From: Polytrichum commune
Lineage: Eukaryota > Streptophyta > Polytrichopsida > Polytrichales > Polytrichaceae
DNA length: 64,000 nt
Direction: 5' to 3'
NCBI GenBank assembly: GCA_950295325.1
Contig: OX485806.1
Location: forward strand, 434,001-498,000
The notes below the pieces were generated by a model that saw nothing but the letters and a program-made list of their open reading frames with translations, searched no databases and was not told the DNA's origin. Every line of letters begins with the position of its first letter. Position 1 is the stretch's first letter. The translations under genes were made by a program, and so were the position numbers. Below are positions 9,831 through 21,024 of the stretch, one piece after another.

Positions 9831-12800
9831 CCACGCCGAAATGATGCATGGGATCATTGGTACGAGGATAAGGGGATGGTTCCCGGTAAATCACAAAGGC
9901 AGGTTAAATGTAGGTTTTGCCCGTTCGTCATATCTTACCGAGGAAATAGAATGTTGGCCCACCTTGGTTATAGACCTCCTGTAGGGGGTGCTTGTGATGT
10001 TTCCACATGTAGGATGGTACCCCCGCATATTAGGGTCTTGTTTGAACATTGCGGAGGCATTGTGCCCTTACATGTAGGCATTGTAAATGAGGACTCTCCG
10101 GTGCCAGATATTGTACCTCTGGAGCCTATTATAGCGGACTCCGTAATTAGTGAAACAAAGCCTTTGCTTATGTCCCAATCCACTCAACATTCTGATGTTG
10201 TGATATATGGCACACCTCCTCGTGAACTACGTCAACTCAACATAACGGAGGGGTTCAATGTGTCAACAAAACAACTCCTTGATAGAGCATGGGCAACGGC
10301 TTTTTATGAAGCTAACATTCCTTTCAACATTGTGAGACATCCTGCATTTGTTCATGCTGTGCGTGAAACTGCCTGTCATCGAATGCCAGCCTACACACCA
10401 CCATCGTACAATGCCATCCGTACGAAGTTGTTAACTGATAAAAAGGTTGACCTAGATAGGCAAGTGAAGGAGAAGATGGGGAATTCCGTTGAAAAATACG
10501 GTGTTACAATATGTTGTGATGGATGGGACAACGTGCAAAACCGACCTCTCCTAAACGTTCTCCAATGCGGCACAAAGGGAGATGTTTTCTTGGGTACCAT
10601 TGATACCACGGGAAATCACAAGGATCATGTATACGTTGCTGCTCAAATTCAACCATTTGTGGAAAAGGTTGGTCGACATAATGTGGTCTAGATTTGCACC
10701 GACAATGCCCCAGTTATGGCCTCCGTTGCTCGCGACTTGATTCAAGCAAATCCCGATCTATATTTTCAAGGATGTGCTGCGCATTGCCTAGATCTCCTCT
10801 TAGAAGATTGGGGGAAGGAGGAATGGGTGAAAAAGTTGGTAAAAAAGGCGCGCCATATTTGTGTTTTTATCAAAAACCATCATGCTTCTCAAGCTATATT
10901 CCGGAGGTTGTCACCAAATCTCTCACTCCGCCTACTTGTAGAGACCCGTTTTGCAACGAACTTCATCATGATAGATCGTCTTCTTCAAGTACGCAATGCT
11001 TTGGAAAGAATGGTGGTTGATGAGGATTGGCCTACTCTAATGCGTGATATGAGGAGGAGATCTCGCACCTCTTACATGAAGGGCTCTGCTGTGCGAAGCT
11101 TTATACGTTCTGATGGATTCTGGAACACGTGCGAAAATTTCTTGTATATGGTGATCCCGGTTGTTAAAGCTCTTCGTGTATTTGATGGCAAGGCGCCTGC
11201 AATGGGAATGGCTTGGAGGGTCATGCATGATTTACAAACCCATATTCGTGGATTCAGTAAACCTCCATTTTGCTTAAGCCCTGAGCTTGCTGCAAATGCT
11301 ATGCTAATGTTTCAAAATAGATGGAGGTTGATGTTGAATGATCTACATTGGGCTGGAGCGATGTTAAATCCGCTTCTACGTGGTTGGGCCCCACTCCATG
11401 AGGATGAGAATTCGAGGACAATCCTAAATCGAGTTCTTCGCAGGCTTGCTCAAGATGAGGACACTTATGTCCAAATCCTCCACCAGTACCAAGATTTCCT
11501 TGAAAATCGAGGGCCTTTTGCTGATTCTACTGACCCGAACGTGCATGCCGCACCTCTCCATGAATGGTGGGATGCAATGGGAGGTGGAGCTAAAGCCCTC
11601 CAAACAATAGCAAGTATGTTCCGCATCCTTGCACAAGTATGTTCCGCATCCGCATGTGAACGCAATTGGAGCATGTACTCATATGTTCACAACAAGAGTC
11701 GCAATCGCTTGAAGCATAGTCGTGCCGAGGACCTCGTCTACATATATACCAATAGTAGGTTCATTCGACATCGGAGGGGCCCAAGACCTGCGCAATGGTA
11801 CGAATTGAATGAGGTCCATTCTGACGATGACCTTGACGAAGAAGATGACGTGGATCCAAATGATAGTGCCGGAAATGATGATGACAACAATGTTGATGAC
11901 ATCGACTTTGATTTGGATGACCTCAATTCCAAGAATCATGATTCAGAAGATGAGGATGGCAATGGTAGTGATGGAAACCTTGGGGTGTTTGATTTTGATG
12001 AACCGGATGTCCCCCAACATAACGACGGAATGCATGACGATCATGAGGGGTCTATTGGAGGACCGCCTTTTGAAACTCTCCACATTGGACAAGGGTTTCG
12101 CCCTGCCCATAATGTTGCTATGGGGGCAAGTGAGAATGTAGGAATTGAAGTAGATTCCTTGCAACCTCGGAGCGATTCTCTTTCTTTTGGTGAAGGTGAC
12201 AATGTACTACCCGCAAATGAGCCAACGCACGTTCAATAGGATCCATTTCCAGCCCGAGTACATTCTGAATCCATGGACGCCTCCCTCATATCCAACCATC
12301 GTATAGAAGATCAAACGCCCAATGTTCCTGAAATACCTACAACTCGATTCCGTGCTCTTCAAAGAACTGCATCAACCTCTACGGTGCAAGTGCATGCACA
12401 AGGTCAACGTCGTCCTCTCACTCGAAGTATTGCCAATACTTCTAGATTGGGTGTTTCACGTGCAACTGCGGTGGGTGCTACTTTGGTTGCTATACACAAT
12501 GTTTCAAGAAATGTTACTACAGAGGCGCCACGTCGTCATTCTGTTCGTCGACATGTTGTTGAGAACATACCAATTGCAATTCCATCCGCATCAGTTTCAC
12601 TTCCACACAGTCAATCCAATGGAACATGTGGCCTTGGAGTTGGAGGCGGAAGTACAACGGGGGATGTTTTTATAGATGGAAGTAGAGATGAAGTGCACTC
12701 AAGTCGTGGTACGGGTGGAGGGCGTCAGAGAACTACGAGAGGTGTCAAACGTACTAGGAAGAGGTATCAGGGAAGATCGCTTCCGTTTACTGCTGAAGAC

Positions 12801-13019
12801 TACAATGAAGATGAGGGTAGACCACATCTAGATGAAAATGGCATACAGGATGCAGAGGGCTCCCGGCCGACCAAGAAGATAATTTTCTCACAACGTGACC
12901 GAGAGTTGCATCTTCGGAGCGCGACTCCCCAAACGGATGATGATTGCAGCACAGACGAGTCTGAAGAGAACCCAAGATGTGTCGAAGCAAATGATCCCAC
13001 AGTACGGATTCGAACGTAA
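9828..13019 (+). pseudogene. hAT transposase (BED finger, DUF659-like core, hAT dimerisation domain)
   Basis: The N-terminus has a BED-type finger (CRFCPF followed by RMLAHLGY). The core shows ICCDGWDN (first catalytic Asp region) and CTDNAPVMA (second Asp region). The C-terminal dimerisation block is ACERNWSMYSYVHNKSRNRL followed by RAEDLVYI. Highly acidic and Ser/Arg-rich tails follow. Start 9828 follows a probable intron acceptor. The frame is open to 13019 except for TAG at 10689-10691 and at 12237-12239; both fit CAG mutated to TAG. The second could instead be the natural end, leaving 12240-13019 as readthrough, but that stretch keeps coding-like composition. The gene lies at the left end of its own element, after the C-rich array. 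Confidence 0.85.
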
Positions 13020-13718
13020 TGGTTTTGCACAAATGTGGTATTTCGGTGCTCCCACGTACTCCCATAATTTATTACTTACGTCAAAATTGATACAAGTTAC
13101 AACCTTAGGGCCTTCGGTAAGACATTTAGACCACAAAGCGAACGTTACCTTCGAAGTTGTAACATTTTATTATAGTAATAAAATTATTTATTGCATGTTT
13201 TTTAAAATTTTGAAAATACAATATGGTTGGCAACTCAGCATTGCAATTAATGTCCAATAACATGTTATGCCTTTATTAATTACTATTTTGTATAATTCTT
13301 ACTGTGAATGGAGTTTTATGTTTATTTATTGAGCTTCTTAAAGAATATGTTTTTATAAATATTGCAATTCCCTATTGCTCGATTGTACATGCTTCGTTGG
13401 TGACATCCTCTTTTTGAGGACTTTTCTATCCGTTTTATATAATTATATCTTTATGTGGTATTCAATATTAACTATGTAGTCAATAGTACTTTTGGTTAGA
13501 CTATCATATGAATTACTAATATTCAAGTAAGTTTTTACAAGTTTCAAATAACATTAAAACATGTGGCATCCATATGTTATCTTTTACACGATCTTAGAAA
13601 TGACAACTTGTCGGTAAATCCTCTTTATATTACATATACTTTGAACATGAAATATGCTCATTGTGTCCAAAGTCTTCATCCGTTCCTATACAACTTCCTA
13701 AACATGGTACAAAAATGC
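13020..13718. other. AT-rich spacer between convergent hAT-borne genes
   Basis: This spacer separates the plus-strand transposase from the minus-strand RING gene. It probably contains both 3' ends and polyadenylation signals. No gene is seen. Confidence 0.5.
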
Positions 13719-15992
13719 CTAATCCGAATCTGAATCGAGGTCTATTCTAACTGAAGTAGATCCTCGTCGTGCTCGTGATGATTCCCCCGCTTCCATGCTT
13801 CGCGTTATTCCACGGGTGAGGTATGGACGACTACTAGGAGACAATGGAACGGCATTACGTGGTCTAGGCCCACCATTTAGCCATCTCAATACCGCATCAT
13901 CCGCAACTCTATGCAAGAGTGCATCAATTGCAGCCAACTGCAGCATGTTCTTGTGGTACCCCACCTCTAACTGCAATTCATATCTCGGATCCCGTTCCGT
14001 AGGCATGTCATCTGCATCTTCTTCCAAATCATGCTCCGATACTGATTCGAGACCTGCTGCATTGTACCAAGGAGGATGAATGCCTCTCTTTAATTGTCTG
14101 CTGATTGAATCCCAATGCCATTCAAGAGTTTGGTACAAAAATCTTCTCAAGCCATGATCGGGGGGCTTGTTGGAATACAACTCGTCTGCAACATACAAAA
14201 TTTGACGTGCATTCCGTGTCCAGTCGCCATCTCTGTTCTCGTGCCATAGCTCAACCTTGACACAATTGTATAACCAACTCCATTCAACATTCTCCCCATC
14301 AAACTCTTGAAGATCGAAGGGAAAGTCCCATGGCTTTAATACCCAGTCGTTAGGCATGTAATCCCGAAGGCCAAATTGGAGGTACAAACGAGGGTGGAAG
14401 GGTGATCTGCAATGAGGACATTGGCGTTTCTTGATCATATTCTCTATTAGACATTGTGGATGGAATTGGGTCCCACATGATCCAACTTGATAGCATCCCT
14501 CTGGGCCAAATAGACATTGGCAAATCGCACATGCGGTTCCGTCGAAGACCATTGTATGTGGATTTGGCCATAACAACTCATCCCTCATGCGGAATGGATA
14601 TTCATGCACTTCGATCACATCCCAATGGTGATCTGGGTCGGTCACTTGACGCCAATCGATGCTCCCGCTTGGCAATGTCCACTCATTATCCCTATCCCAC
14701 CTACTAGGGTACATCTGCTCATCTTCTGGCCATGACGTGAGCATCATATTCCGCATTCTCTGATTGCGGTTCCATTCTTTCTGGATGCTCTCAAACTCAG
14801 CTTCAAATTGATGAGCCTTGGCCATAGCAAGCAATGTGCTTGTCCTCATATTTTTGCGCTCCACAATCGCATACAACAGAACTTTCTTCAACCTTGCATT
14901 CTGCTCCTCCAGTCCGCCAATCTTGGCTTCGTGATCAACAACCACTTCATTGACCACTTGAAGTTGTTGTTGCATGTCCACCACCTCCTTTTGCAAAGCC
15001 TCTATCTTTCCTCGCATTACTTCATTCCTCATACATACCTCCAAAGCTTGTGACTTTGCAATCTTGGCCTCCTGTAAAGTTGCGTCCCTCTCTGCTTCCA
15101 AAGACTGAAGGTTAATTGGTGTACTACTTGAACTTCTAGCCTCCCCCATCGTAAGTGTTGCAACTCGATTTTCCAACTCGAAAATCATCGTTTTATACTC
15201 ACGAATTTCCAACGCATGTTGCTTACACAATTCCTCCATTCTGCTCTCAGTCGGGTCCGCTCCATGTTCACCAAGGTTTACCTCGTCTAGGACCTCGTTA
15301 ACCACGTCGTTGATCAGGTTGTTGACCTCGACATTTGCCTCCATGCCCTCATCCATATGCTCAAACACCTCCTCGATGGCCATCTCCACGTCATTGGCTG
15401 GTCGTTTACGATTACGCGGTTTTTTTGGTTCCCGACCCTCTGGAATTGGGGCCCCAGGCTCGTCCACTAGTCGAGGATTCCTCCTGAACCACTCCGGAAC
15501 GGGAGTGTATGGAATATCTGGAACTGTGCATTTAGTGAATGCAATTCCAATACCCCCAAATTTTTGACCATGCAGGGTAGCCAAACTTGACCAATCCACC
15601 CTAACTCGCAACACGTGCTCCGCATACATCATACACGCCACCGACTTTGGAATTGCACTTTTGGGCCATCTATCCAAATTGGAGATACTTCTAAGTATCG
15701 TTAGGAATCTCCATTTTGCCTCCACATCATCAAGCTGCATATAACTCGCACTGATGGCCTTGCAGTGTCGCTCGTGACAAGGTCTTGGCCATAACCGATC
15801 AAAGTGAGGGAAGCCCACGTACTGCATTGCAGTCTTCACTGACCACGGTTGTGGTACATTCTCCCAACCTGCCCTGGCTTTTTGGGTGTTGTCATCATAA
15901 ACATCCCACTCCAACCCAGCAGCCTTGCGTACATGTGATCTGTGACAACCTAATCCCCCACTTGCCATGTCTCCAGATCCTCCACTTGCCAT
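13719..15992 (-). CDS. RING-finger coiled-coil protein carried by the hAT element
   Basis: This is an intact frame of about 757 codons from the first ATG (MASGGSGDMASGG), with no internal stops. A Lys/Arg patch (KKPRNRKRP) lies about a quarter of the way in. A long coiled coil follows in the middle (ALQKEVVDMQQQLQVVNEVV and flanking heptads). Then comes a RING-type zinc-binding block: CAIC, GSCGTQFHPQC, QCPHC. The C-terminus is Trp/acidic, then Ser/Arg-rich. RING proteins usually act as E3 ubiquitin ligases; whether this one targets transposase or host proteins is unknown. The frame also extends upstream to 16022 without an ATG. It is the best-preserved gene in the element. The middle GTCCGC array (16445-17035) lies upstream. 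Confidence 0.72.
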   Translation of the reverse strand: MASGGSGDMASGGLGCHRSHVRKAAGLEWDVYDDNTQKARAGWENVPQPWSVKTAMQYVGFPHFDRLWPRPCHERHCKAISASYMQLDDVEAKWRFLTILRSISNLDRWPKSAIPKSVACMMYAEHVLRVRVDWSSLATLHGQKFGGIGIAFTKCTVPDIPYTPVPEWFRRNPRLVDEPGAPIPEGREPKKPRNRKRPANDVEMAIEEVFEHMDEGMEANVEVNNLINDVVNEVLDEVNLGEHGADPTESRMEELCKQHALEIREYKTMIFELENRVATLTMGEARSSSSTPINLQSLEAERDATLQEAKIAKSQALEVCMRNEVMRGKIEALQKEVVDMQQQLQVVNEVVVDHEAKIGGLEEQNARLKKVLLYAIVERKNMRTSTLLAMAKAHQFEAEFESIQKEWNRNQRMRNMMLTSWPEDEQMYPSRWDRDNEWTLPSGSIDWRQVTDPDHHWDVIEVHEYPFRMRDELLWPNPHTMVFDGTACAICQCLFGPEGCYQVGSCGTQFHPQCLIENMIKKRQCPHCRSPFHPRLYLQFGLRDYMPNDWVLKPWDFPFDLQEFDGENVEWSWLYNCVKVELWHENRDGDWTRNARQILYVADELYSNKPPDHGLRRFLYQTLEWHWDSISRQLKRGIHPPWYNAAGLESVSEHDLEEDADDMPTERDPRYELQLEVGYHKNMLQLAAIDALLHRVADDAVLRWLNGGPRPRNAVPLSPSSRPYLTRGITRSMEAGESSRARRGSTSVRIDLDSDSD

Positions 15993-16299
15993 GTCTGGAA
16001 ATCCTTCACTTGCCGGATCCACCCAAATTGTAGTTTCTAATTCTAATCTAGAACTCTAATTTTTAAATTACTAATTGCACTTCATAATAGTGCTACAAAA
16101 CATCCAAGCATACACTTCAAAATAGTATTGCTGTGGAATTAGTTCAAAAATGTCGTTAAAAATTAAAATACAAAAATTCAACACACCCTTCGAGCACCCC
16201 GCTACCAGCGCTCACGCAGAGGCCAGTTGACTGGGCGCGTCACAAGGAATATGCCAAAAAGGCAATATGCCACGTCACAAGGGAACGGGTCCACGTGGA

Positions 16300-16400
16300 T
16301 CACACCCACAAACAGGTCAGTAAAAAAAGTATAAAATGATCCCAAAAAAGGGATCCTTAACTCCTCCGAGCACCCCGCTAAACCCCGCACTCTGTAGTAG
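16300..16400 (-). promoter_or_regulatory. Putative promoter of the RING gene
   Basis: On the minus strand an ATTTTATACTTTTTTT stretch (about 16325-16342) is a weak TATA candidate. It lies between the C-rich array and the coding start, matching the layout at the transposase and kinase genes. Confidence 0.3.
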
Positions 16401-16444
16401 AGGAGGGTCGTCCGGGCGCCCACAAGGAGTGGAGTGGGGTATGT

Positions 16445-17035
16445 AAGTGGTCCCCTCCACTTATATACCCCTCCATTCGCTCCCCGTTCCCACCCGTTAC
16501 CACCCTGTTCGCACCCGTTCCCTCCCGTCCGCGCCCGTTCCCCTCCCAGTCCGCACCCGTTCCCGCCCCCGTCCGCACTCGTTCCCGCCCCCGTCCGCAC
16601 TTGTTCCCCTAAGTCCGCCCCCCGCGTTCCCCCCAGTCCGTACCCGTTCCCAAACGTCCGCACCCGTTCCCAAACGTCCGCATCCGTTCCCAAACGTCCC
16701 CTACGTCCGCCCCCCGCGTTCCCCCCAGTCCGCACCCGTTCCCTCCCCTGTCCGCACCCGTTCCCAAACATCCGCCCCCTCGTTCCCTACGTCCGCTCCC
16801 TCGTTCCCTACGTCCGCCCCCTAGTTCCCTACGTCCGCCCCCTCGTTCCCTACGTCCGCCCCCTCGTTCCCTACGTCCGCTCCCGCGTTCCCCCCGTCCG
16901 CTCCAACCCGCCCCCCCCCCCCCCTTCCGCTCCCCCCGTCCGCTCCAACGTTCCTATAAGTCCGCCCCATGTTCCCCTACGTCCGCTTTAGAGTTCCCCT
17001 GCGTCCGCTCTAGCGTTCCCATACGTCCGCTCCCG
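16445..17035. repeat. GTCCGC/GTTCCC array, centre of the hAT element
   Basis: Repeated units alternate (T/C)GTTCC-C with GTCCGC, for example TCGTTCCCTACGTCCGCCCC in tandem near 16785-16880. Units become sparser after 17000. The open frames across it are artefacts of the repeat. Confidence 0.9.
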
Positions 17036-17496
17036 AGTTCCTTTGAATCTGCACTTTTTAACTTTTTTTGGAAGTTTGGACATAGTCTCGGTTTTTTGGC
17101 TCTCAAAAATTCATATGAAGTCCAAAAAATGATTTCTTGGTATCCATGGATAGGTTATGAAGTCCTCTACATGAATATGCAATAATATTTCTACTGCACA
17201 TTCCCGCGTTCCTCCATCCGCACCCCATCTAACTTAGGCCCTTTGCAAATAATATATGTGACACTAAATATCATTACCGGTGTACTTATCCACACAAAAC
17301 TAATGAAGGATCCCTCAAGCAACAAAGTAACCAATGTAGTATGATGACCAACAAATTATCACCCTTATGGAGACAACGATGTACAAGTAATGACTTTATT
17401 ATTGCGACGACGGTACAAATGCCCTTTATAAATCACATACATGAACAAACCATGCACGATTTAATATTCCACTTCATTCCGTCAACTTGACCTCCG
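17036..17496. other. Spacer after the central array
   Basis: Degraded array units (CATTCCCGCGTTCCTCCATCCGC at about 17200) are followed by AT-rich DNA. No gene is seen. Confidence 0.5.
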
Positions 17497-18057
17497 TCAT
17501 GGCAACCTCGTAGATGCTTGTGGCTTCCGTCGAGGGTCCATTTTTGGGAGAGGATTCGGTCGAAGTAAATCAACATAGCTAATCGTTCGGTCTTTCATCC
17601 GTTCCTTCAATGGTAGCCGATGAGGCGATAATCCTCTCATCTTCTTACGAAAAAACAAAGTCCTTGAAGATTCTTCCGCTACCTTGACATCTTCAATGTC
17701 GATTGAAGTCTCCTCCACATCCACATCCCCGGGCTTCTCCAAAATATCCGCACACAAATCAATCAGATCATTTAGATCTCCACCCACGCATTGTGTGTTG
17801 TCATTCTCTACCGCATCGATCTCAAAGTTGTCCGCATATCGTCGTTGGTCCTCCTCCGCCCTCATCCTCCAAGCTTGTGTAGATTGTGAGAAGAGAGTCA
17901 TGACATACTCATCACGAAATCGATCCCTAGCACATCTCTCATCTCTCTCATGCTCGGTTGATGGATTGATTGGAATATCGGGTTCACCTAAATTTTCTAT
18001 CTCCTCATCACATCCTAGACCCTCAAACATGTCTCTCTTCTCTCCCATCCTATCCAT
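17497..18057 (-). CDS. Acidic hypothetical protein in the hAT element
   Basis: This intact 186-codon frame starts MDRMGEKRDMFEG. It is rich in Asp, Glu and Arg (RDEYVMTLFSQSTQAWRMRA; DLNDLIDLCADILEKPGDVD) and ends with a basic Pro/Lys tail. I recognise no domain. It has the same orientation as the RING and kinase genes. A CATATAA-like sequence lies just upstream of the ATG. It could be an accessory transposition protein or a captured exon. Confidence 0.45.
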   Translation of the reverse strand: MDRMGEKRDMFEGLGCDEEIENLGEPDIPINPSTEHERDERCARDRFRDEYVMTLFSQSTQAWRMRAEEDQRRYADNFEIDAVENDNTQCVGGDLNDLIDLCADILEKPGDVDVEETSIDIEDVKVAEESSRTLFFRKKMRGLSPHRLPLKERMKDRTISYVDLLRPNPLPKMDPRRKPQASTRLP

Positions 18058-18315
18058 GATACTCTACCCTCGTTATATGTATGAGTCTAAATGCTCTACT
18101 TATATATTGAGCTCAAAGGACTTTATGAAATATACAATATTTGATGTAATCCAAGATGTAGAGGATCCAATTCTCGTTGGTAGGATAAAGACAACACAAT
18201 AGGAATAAAAAGAAAGTTGGTGAACTCAAAAAGTTAGTTGCACTTTTTGAAAAAGTCCCCCGACACCCGCATTGGAAATCTCTTTGAAGCTTCTATATTT
18301 GATGGGTTGTCCTTT

Positions 18316-18600
18316 CATTCAACAATTTACATATTTGAGCTTCAACCTTAGTGGTTCGTATAGTTTCACAACCCACACGCATTCGAATGTCATATTAATT
18401 CAACAAAGTACATATTTGTGCTTCAACCTTTGTGGTCCATATGGTTTCACAACGCATATTAGGCATCCGAATGCCATCTTCATTCAACAATTCACATATT
18501 TGAGCTTCAACCTTAGTGGTTCGTATGGTTTCACAACCCACACGCATCCCCTTGCCCTTTCATTCGACAATTCACATATTTGTGCTTCAACCTTTGTGGT
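18316..18600. repeat. Four-copy tandem repeat, about 83-bp unit
   Basis: Units begin near 18316, 18398, 18482 and 18561, each with ATTCAACAA-T-ACATATTTG and GCTTCAACCTT-GTGGT. The array ends in telomere-like CCCTAAA units (18604-18640). Confidence 0.8.
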
Positions 18601-18649
18601 TCATAAACCCTAAACCCTAAACCCCTAAACCCTAAACCCTACGTCATTC

Positions 18650-19328
18650 CAAATTGCTACCACATATGTGCCGTTGTTTTGTTCTCTCACTCATGTAGAA
18701 GTGTTTCCATACATGGTTTGAGGGTTTAGGTTCCCAGCTTTCCAACGAACCCACCCGTTTTTTTTTACGATGCCTACAACGAAAGTTAAACGTTCGCAAA
18801 TCGCGAGGACTACTTCAAGTTGGCACAATCTCTACTTAGACATATAACTTATGGTATACATTGGGGTTTTTAGAAGGGGTCATGAACGCACGTGATTCTC
18901 AAACATAATGTAGAGTGCATCCGCCGAGTTCCTATAGGCTTCATAAAGATATCTTACCAACACCTTACACAAATTAGAACATTCTAGAAAAGCAAATTAA
19001 TATGGTCCACATTGATATTAAACTAGGGATTTGGTGTGGGCTTAAATTTAATGTGGCCCACATTAGTGATCATTTGGGGGGGGTGCACTATACTAAATCC
19101 GTATGAGTATATGTGAGTGTACAAAAGAGGTATTGATTTGAACTTTGTTGTATTATGTATTATTCATCACAAAATTATAAGTTGTAGTTATGTAAATATA
19201 TAGAATAATTTTAAAAAATATACAACATCTCTACTAACTTGTATGGTAGTGTCATTAGATTTTATAGAATAAGGTTTATTTTATTTTAGTATTGGCTTAA
19301 ACTGGTACATAAAAAGAACCAACCACAA
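18650..19328. other. AT-rich DNA in the hAT interior
   Basis: I see no gene or clear repeat. Confidence 0.4.
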
Positions 19329-19673
19329 GTGAACATACGATCTTACATATCATTTGATGGTAGACTTCAAAACAATAATTGCATTAGCTTTTATGACATG
19401 TATTACAAATCAGAGTATGGGAGGATTGAATGGAAACAGATGCTTAGGGACTTGGAAAAAGCCCCGGACGTGGCCTACTATGACATTCTTAACAAATTTG
19501 ATTTGATTTGGGGGGTCAAAGGTCTTATTGTGACCCGTAGCAACTTAGTCCCTACTTGGAAGGATAGGCCTCAAATGAGCATTATTTCTAGATTTCCACT
19601 TAGGCTGCGCTGTTTCGACTGGGTTGGTTGTATTTTCAATTTGAATTTTCAATTTGTGCCAAAAAAAGAATAA
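19329..19673 (+). CDS. Unassigned open frame
   Basis: This 114-codon frame (SFYDMYYKSEYGRIEWKQML; FDLIWGVKGLIVTRSNLVP) has fairly protein-like composition but no family I recognise. It ends at the border of the nested MITE. It may be a captured or decayed exon, or chance. Confidence 0.2.
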   Translation: MNIRSYISFDGRLQNNNCISFYDMYYKSEYGRIEWKQMLRDLEKAPDVAYYDILNKFDLIWGVKGLIVTRSNLVPTWKDRPQMSIISRFPLRLRCFDWVGCIFNLNFQFVPKKE

Positions 19674-19693
19674 GACATGTATTGCAAATATAA

Positions 19694-20282
19694 GGGCCGG
19701 TTCACAATATGGCCAAACTTTGAGAGGTTCAACATTTGGACCAATGAAAATGCTGAAATGCCCAAAGTCCGTCCTCTCGGCCTTCACACTAGAGGCCGAA
19801 GTCCAAAGGACGTGGCCTCCAAAAGAGCCTAGGTGGCAACACTTTTAGGAAGTTATGGCGCCAAGAGTTCGGCCTCTCGAGCAAAGATTGGGTATAGCAA
19901 AATGCTCAGCCCAAACTTCCGTCGAGAGGCCAAACTTTTTTTTCATTAAAATAATCAATCATTGACAAGATCTTGGCCGTTAGATTGGAGGGGTTATTTT
20001 GAGCAAGGAATAAAGTGGCATGCTCCTTTGAGTTTGGACTTTGGGATTGGCCTTTGGAGGCTTCACACTTTGGCCATCCAAGCCGAGAGGCCGTGGGAGT
20101 TCATGGCCAAAGGTTTGGACTTTGCGCTTGGCCTTTGGAGGCTTCACACTATGCCCAACTAAGGCTACCTTTACTATATTTTCTTCGCTATTTTCAGTTC
20201 ATTTCTTTGGACTATCAACAAAGTTGGGCCACTCAATCGCACGGCCTCTCAACTTGGACGGCCAAGAATATGTCCAAACTTC
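19694..20282. mobile_element. GGGCCGCTTCACA-type MITE, copy A (nested in the hAT)
   Basis: It starts GGGCCGGTTCACAATATGG and is built of repeated GAGAGGCC, GGCCTTTGGAGGCTTCACAC and GTCCAAAG motifs. It shares most of its length with the better-preserved copy at 57955-58516. Its right end is degraded. It has no coding capacity. Confidence 0.7.
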
Positions 20283-21024
20283 CAAAAAAAAGTGATTGTG
20301 AATTATATAAATATAAATATAAGCAATTGTGAAGATTCCTTGTGAGAGAATACCATTCATAAAATTGCACACCCAATCAAAAATTTATTCAATATCAAGT
20401 TTACAAATCACGAGTGAATATGAATCAATGTAACTGGATGTGTAGTTTTTATCATCCATATTATGGTTGTATTTCATCCGTTAACGTTTATAGAGTCAGA
20501 TTTACAAAGAAGGGAGTACCATTTTGTTAACTGTTAACACGTTTAACATTTATAGTGTGCAATATGTGGGGAGTAGAAGAAATATAACATTTAGAGATGT
20601 TTTGGATCACGTGTACAACCGATATAACTATTGCAATATTGTGCTCAACTTTAGTTAACTAGATATAATTATAGTTGACTACATTTTGTGGCATACCAAA
20701 ATTAGAATAAATATAGGTAACTGCATTTTTTCAAGACATATCACAAACAACTATAGTTAACTTGAACTTAGCACATGGATGTGATAACAACGATGTGAAA
20801 GAAGGATGTGGCCTCACGAGAGGCGAGAACCTTGGTTAGCCTCCCATAGACTTCTTCTCGATTATGGAGCAAAGGCCTCATGAAGTAGTATGAACATTGC
20901 ACTAAGATCCATAAACCTCATACAATATACAAGTTTTGTATGAAAAAATGATGGCTTTATTTACATCTCCAACGGTTACAAAATTGGTATGATTCAAAAT
21001 TACTGCAAAAAAAACAAAAAAAAT
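20283..21024. other. Spacer upstream of the kinase 3' end
   Basis: AT-rich DNA with several TTAAC/GTTAAC motifs (20520-20770). No gene is seen. Confidence 0.4.

Noticed and set aside
16175-16400. CGAGCACCCCGCTA repeated twice, as possible ends of a nested element
   Set aside because: The copies are direct and about 170 bp apart, with no inverted partner or duplication elsewhere in the hAT element.
18604-18640. Possible chromosome end or telomere
   Set aside because: Only a handful of CCCTAAA units, placed inside the hAT element; similar tiny runs at 2210 and 30970.
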